Below are positions 62,150 through 64,000 of a stretch of DNA of 64,000 bases, one piece after another (the first letter of the stretch is position 1; every line of letters begins with the position of its first letter). Under the pieces are notes generated by a model that had not been told where the DNA came from, ran no database searches, and saw only the letters and a program-made list of their open reading frames with translations. This stretch comes from CAIYRG01 sp965247505 (GTDB taxonomy: Bacteria; Pseudomonadota; Alphaproteobacteria; Micropepsales; Micropepsaceae), in assembly GCA_965247505.1 (NCBI GenBank), contig OZ252020.1, positions 1 through 64,000 of the forward strand, given 5' to 3'. A program made the translations under genes and the position numbers.

Positions 62150-62430
62150 TAACCGTTCGCTCTCGCCTTGAGTATGGCGAGTTGCCGAGATTCATGAGTC
62201 CGCCGAACGTACCGTCAGTGTCCGCCGTAACGGTGTAAACGAGAATGCCGGCCTGTGGCTGCTCGCCTCCAGTATCGGAACATATGTGTTCGCGGATACC
62301 GGCGGTGTTATAGCTGCACTCCAGGGCGAGTTCACGGATGAGCAGGTGCGCGGCGGTATCGCCCAGGTTACCATTGAGAACATCGTTGGGGATGTTATCG
62401 GAGCGCAGATGCCTCTCTTCCACACACACA
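62150..62430 (-). pseudogene. DUF1998 / DrmB-like C-terminal remnant (possible DISARM component)
   Basis: The minus strand reads …GDTAAHLLIRELALECSYNT, then AGIREHICSDTGGEQPQAGI and LVYTVTADTDGTFGGLMNLG. This is the DUF1998 landmark (H-x-L-I-R-x-L-A-L-E-C-G-Y-x-x-x-x-I-R-E-R-I-Y, then A-G-I-L-I-Y-T-x-x-x-D-x-x-G-T-x-G-G-L). It occurs at the end of DrmB and related helicase-associated proteins. Everything N-terminal is gone and the downstream part fades near oxyR. Which DUF1998 subfamily it came from cannot be decided. Confidence 0.6.
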
Positions 62431-62502
62431 TCGTCGTCGACTGGTCGGCGCGGCCTAAGCCGAGGGCTTTGTCTGGCCTGCCCCCACTAAGTGGTCCACG
62501 TC

Positions 62503-62765
62503 TTATGAGAGAGTTGGACGCGGGTTGAGTTGAAGGGCCGACCGTAGCCCGTCAACAGCGTAGGTCGGTCCTTCAACGTTGGGCAAGACGGTTTCGCTCC
62601 GCACGGCGAAGACCTGACCGACGCCGGAGAAGTTCAGGTAGTCGTTGATCTCGCTGGAGACCCAGATGGAGCGCTGTTCGCGGTGGCCGTGTTCGGGCTT
62701 TGCACTCTCGACGGTGAAGTCCGCCGCGCGCCGGGCGGTGATCTCGTCGAAGAGGAGCCTGGTAT
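62503..62765 (-). mobile_element. ISAs1-family transposase C-terminal remnant (probable)
   Basis: In the frame ending at a TAA (62503-62505) the minus strand reads RLLFDEITARRAADFTVESA, then KPEHGHREQRSIWVSSEIND and YLNFSGVGQVFAVRSETV. This resembles the H-G-R-x-E-x-R-x-I-x-V-S-S-E-L-x-x-Y-L-x-F-P-G-V-x-Q-V region of ISAs1 transposases. A 15-bp imperfect inverted repeat (62529-62543/62563-62577) lies inside it. Confidence 0.55.
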
Positions 62766-62775
62766 GATCTGCCTG

Positions 62776-64000
62776 TCATTGCGAGACGGGCGGTCCCACG
62801 CGAACCGTGACGACATCCGTGTCGTGGAACTGCTGGTGGCGCACCGATGATGCGTAATGGCGCAGCAGCCGCAGGGAGACTTCTTCCTCGACCGGCGGCC
62901 CCGCGACCTGTTCGCTAAGCAGCGCTATCCGATCCTCGAGATTCGTCTCGTCGGTCGTAGCGACGAATTCTAGATCGACCGCGTCGCCGTCATCGCGTGC
63001 GATCAGCAGCAGTAGCCGCTCGCCGTTCGCCGTTCCGTTCTCTTCCCGCCCGGTGAGGGTGACCACCATCTCCTCGCCGACCGCCCGGAGCCGTTCGGTC
63101 ATCTCCTTGTTCCGGCGACCGCGGGCAGCGAAGTCGGACAGGAACGCGTCAATCTTTGAGAATGCCTCAAGAGTCAATGCCGTCTTGATGCGTCGGCGGC
63201 GTGGCCCGGTCAGCTCCACGAACTGCATCAGGACGATCACGGTGAAGCCGCCAACCGTCATACCGTTCCCGAGCAATTCACTCCACGGCCCTTGGAAGTA
63301 CTCTGGGAACACCCAGTCGAGCTGGAACGCAACTCCCAACCAGAACGCGATCCCCACCGCGATGCCCTTCCGATAGTCGAAGCCGTCGTGCATGAGAATT
63401 CTCATGCCCAGGATGAAGAGGAACGACATCAGCACGATGAAGTAGGCGGCTACCACCGGTCCCGGGATCGCAACTATGACGGCCACGACCTTGGGCAGGA
63501 ACGCCAGCCCGACGAAGATTATCCCGACACACACGCCAACGTAACAGGACGCCACCCTGGTGAGCTCGGCGACCGCGATGCTGTTCGCATAGGTGGTGTT
63601 CGGTACAGTACCTGCAAGGCCGGAGAACAGGTTGCCCAGGGCGTCGGCTGCGAGCGCACCTTGTATCGACAGGAAGTCGATGGCGCGTGGCCTGCGCCAC
63701 GAGATCCGCTGGATGGCGATGCCGTCGCCGATCGTGTCCAGGGCGCCGACGAGCGTCACCAATATGAATGCCGGCAGGAGGGCCCAAAAATCGGGGCCGA
63801 AGCTAAGGTCAAATCCGGACCAAGCGATCGCCGGCCACCCGATCCAGGCAGCGTCAAGGACGCGCGCCGTGTCGTAGATACCGAATGCCAGGCCCCCGGT
63901 CAGGCAACCCGCGAGCATACCGATGGCCGCTCCCCAGAGCCTCCAGGAGCCGGACCCGCGGAGCGAGATCGCGACTATCAACGCGAAGGTTACGGCCGCG
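62776..64000 (-). CDS. NCS2-family nucleobase permease (uracil/xanthine type), 5' end outside the window
   Basis: At least 408 residues are visible and the gene runs past position 64000. Ten or so membrane segments include PAFILVTLVGALDTIGDGIA (the TM8-like signature with the substrate Glu/Asp region), GNLFSGLAGTVPNTTYANSI and AVAELTRVASCYVGVCVGII, all NCS2 hallmarks. After the membrane domain a ~110-residue soluble tail is present (MTERLRAVGEEMVVTLTGRE … LRLLRHYASSVRHQQFHDTD). It resembles a histidine-kinase-like ATPase fold seen in some NCS2 proteins. The substrate is a purine or pyrimidine base. The segment is GC-rich. Confidence 0.85.
   Translation of the reverse strand, partial: AAVTFALIVAISLRGSGSWRLWGAAIGMLAGCLTGGLAFGIYDTARVLDAAWIGWPAIAWSGFDLSFGPDFWALLPAFILVTLVGALDTIGDGIAIQRISWRRPRAIDFLSIQGALAADALGNLFSGLAGTVPNTTYANSIAVAELTRVASCYVGVCVGIIFVGLAFLPKVVAVIVAIPGPVVAAYFIVLMSFLFILGMRILMHDGFDYRKGIAVGIAFWLGVAFQLDWVFPEYFQGPWSELLGNGMTVGGFTVIVLMQFVELTGPRRRRIKTALTLEAFSKIDAFLSDFAARGRRNKEMTERLRAVGEEMVVTLTGREENGTANGERLLLLIARDDGDAVDLEFVATTDETNLEDRIALLSEQVAGPPVEEEVSLRLLRHYASSVRHQQFHDTDVVTVRVGPPVSQ

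Noticed and set aside
62529..62577. Integron attC-like hairpin (GTTGAAG…CTTCAAC)
   Set aside because: No integron integrase or cassette structure is present, core-site bases do not fit, and the hairpin lies within an ISAs1-like reading frame.

Overview
The window is a piece of an alphaproteobacterial chromosome; nothing in it fixes the order or genus. The evidence is the conserved housekeeping blocks: alr-mlaE-mlaF-radA-cvpA-purF-SDR, panB followed by a YfgM-like TPR protein, bamB and der, rpsF-rpsR-rplI, groES-groEL behind a CIRCE operator, and ppx / rlmE / guaB / ridA / rsmB / guaA. Palindromic intergenic repeats of the kind common in alphaproteobacteria recur between these genes. The housekeeping DNA is moderate in GC. 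Several segments look richer in GC and foreign: the BASS transporter, the katG/oxyR region and the NCS2 permease.

Layout. 1-12.1 kb is an insertion-sequence graveyard: complete IS6, IS256, IS3 and IS21 elements plus many fragments, enclosing a bile-acid-symporter-type transporter, broken ArsR-SRPBCC, autotransporter and LysR genes, and alanine dehydrogenase. 12.1-15.3 kb carries an oligopeptide-binding lipoprotein lying between two copies of one terminal inverted repeat, then a frameshifted tyrosine integrase. 15.4-19.5 kb is rpsF-rpsR-rplI and groES-groEL. 19.6-24.6 kb has two frameshifted small genes, an IS1595 inserted inside an IS1380, and IS6, IS110 and IstB remnants. 24.6-26.1 kb is decayed DNA with a DUF3631 (helicase/primase-type) remnant.

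26.1-43.9 kb is mostly intact core genome: pantothenate synthesis, outer-membrane assembly (BamB), ribosome assembly (Der), purine synthesis (PurF), repair (RadA), lipid transport (MlaEF), cell wall (Alr), replication (DnaB), an amidohydrolase, a DUF559 endonuclease-like gene set among palindromic repeats, and a DUF2806 gene. 44.1-46.8 kb is an IS3 element interrupted by a two-ORF rve-type element with a perfect 8-bp target duplication. 47-58.4 kb is the GMP-synthesis and rRNA-modification neighbourhood, with an IS3 element between ppx and rlmE, ending at tRNA-Gln(CUG).

58.4-64 kb, immediately after the tRNA, looks like the scar of a lost integrative island. It holds a serine recombinase without its catalytic domain, an IS6-family element, a katG truncated by that IS next to an intact divergent oxyR, a DUF1998/DrmB-like remnant, an ISAs1 remnant and an NCS2 permease that runs off the window.

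The main story is IS-driven genome restructuring. The IS6 and IS3 termini repeatedly form junctions between unrelated fragments; most complete elements have no target duplication; and the usual rpsF-rpsR-rplI-dnaB continuity is broken. No intact undescribed multi-gene system was found. The best leads are a 171-bp MITE-like element 13 bp upstream of the oppA-like start codon, the placement of a DUF559 nuclease gene among palindromic repeats, and the defence-island scar beside tRNA-Gln.
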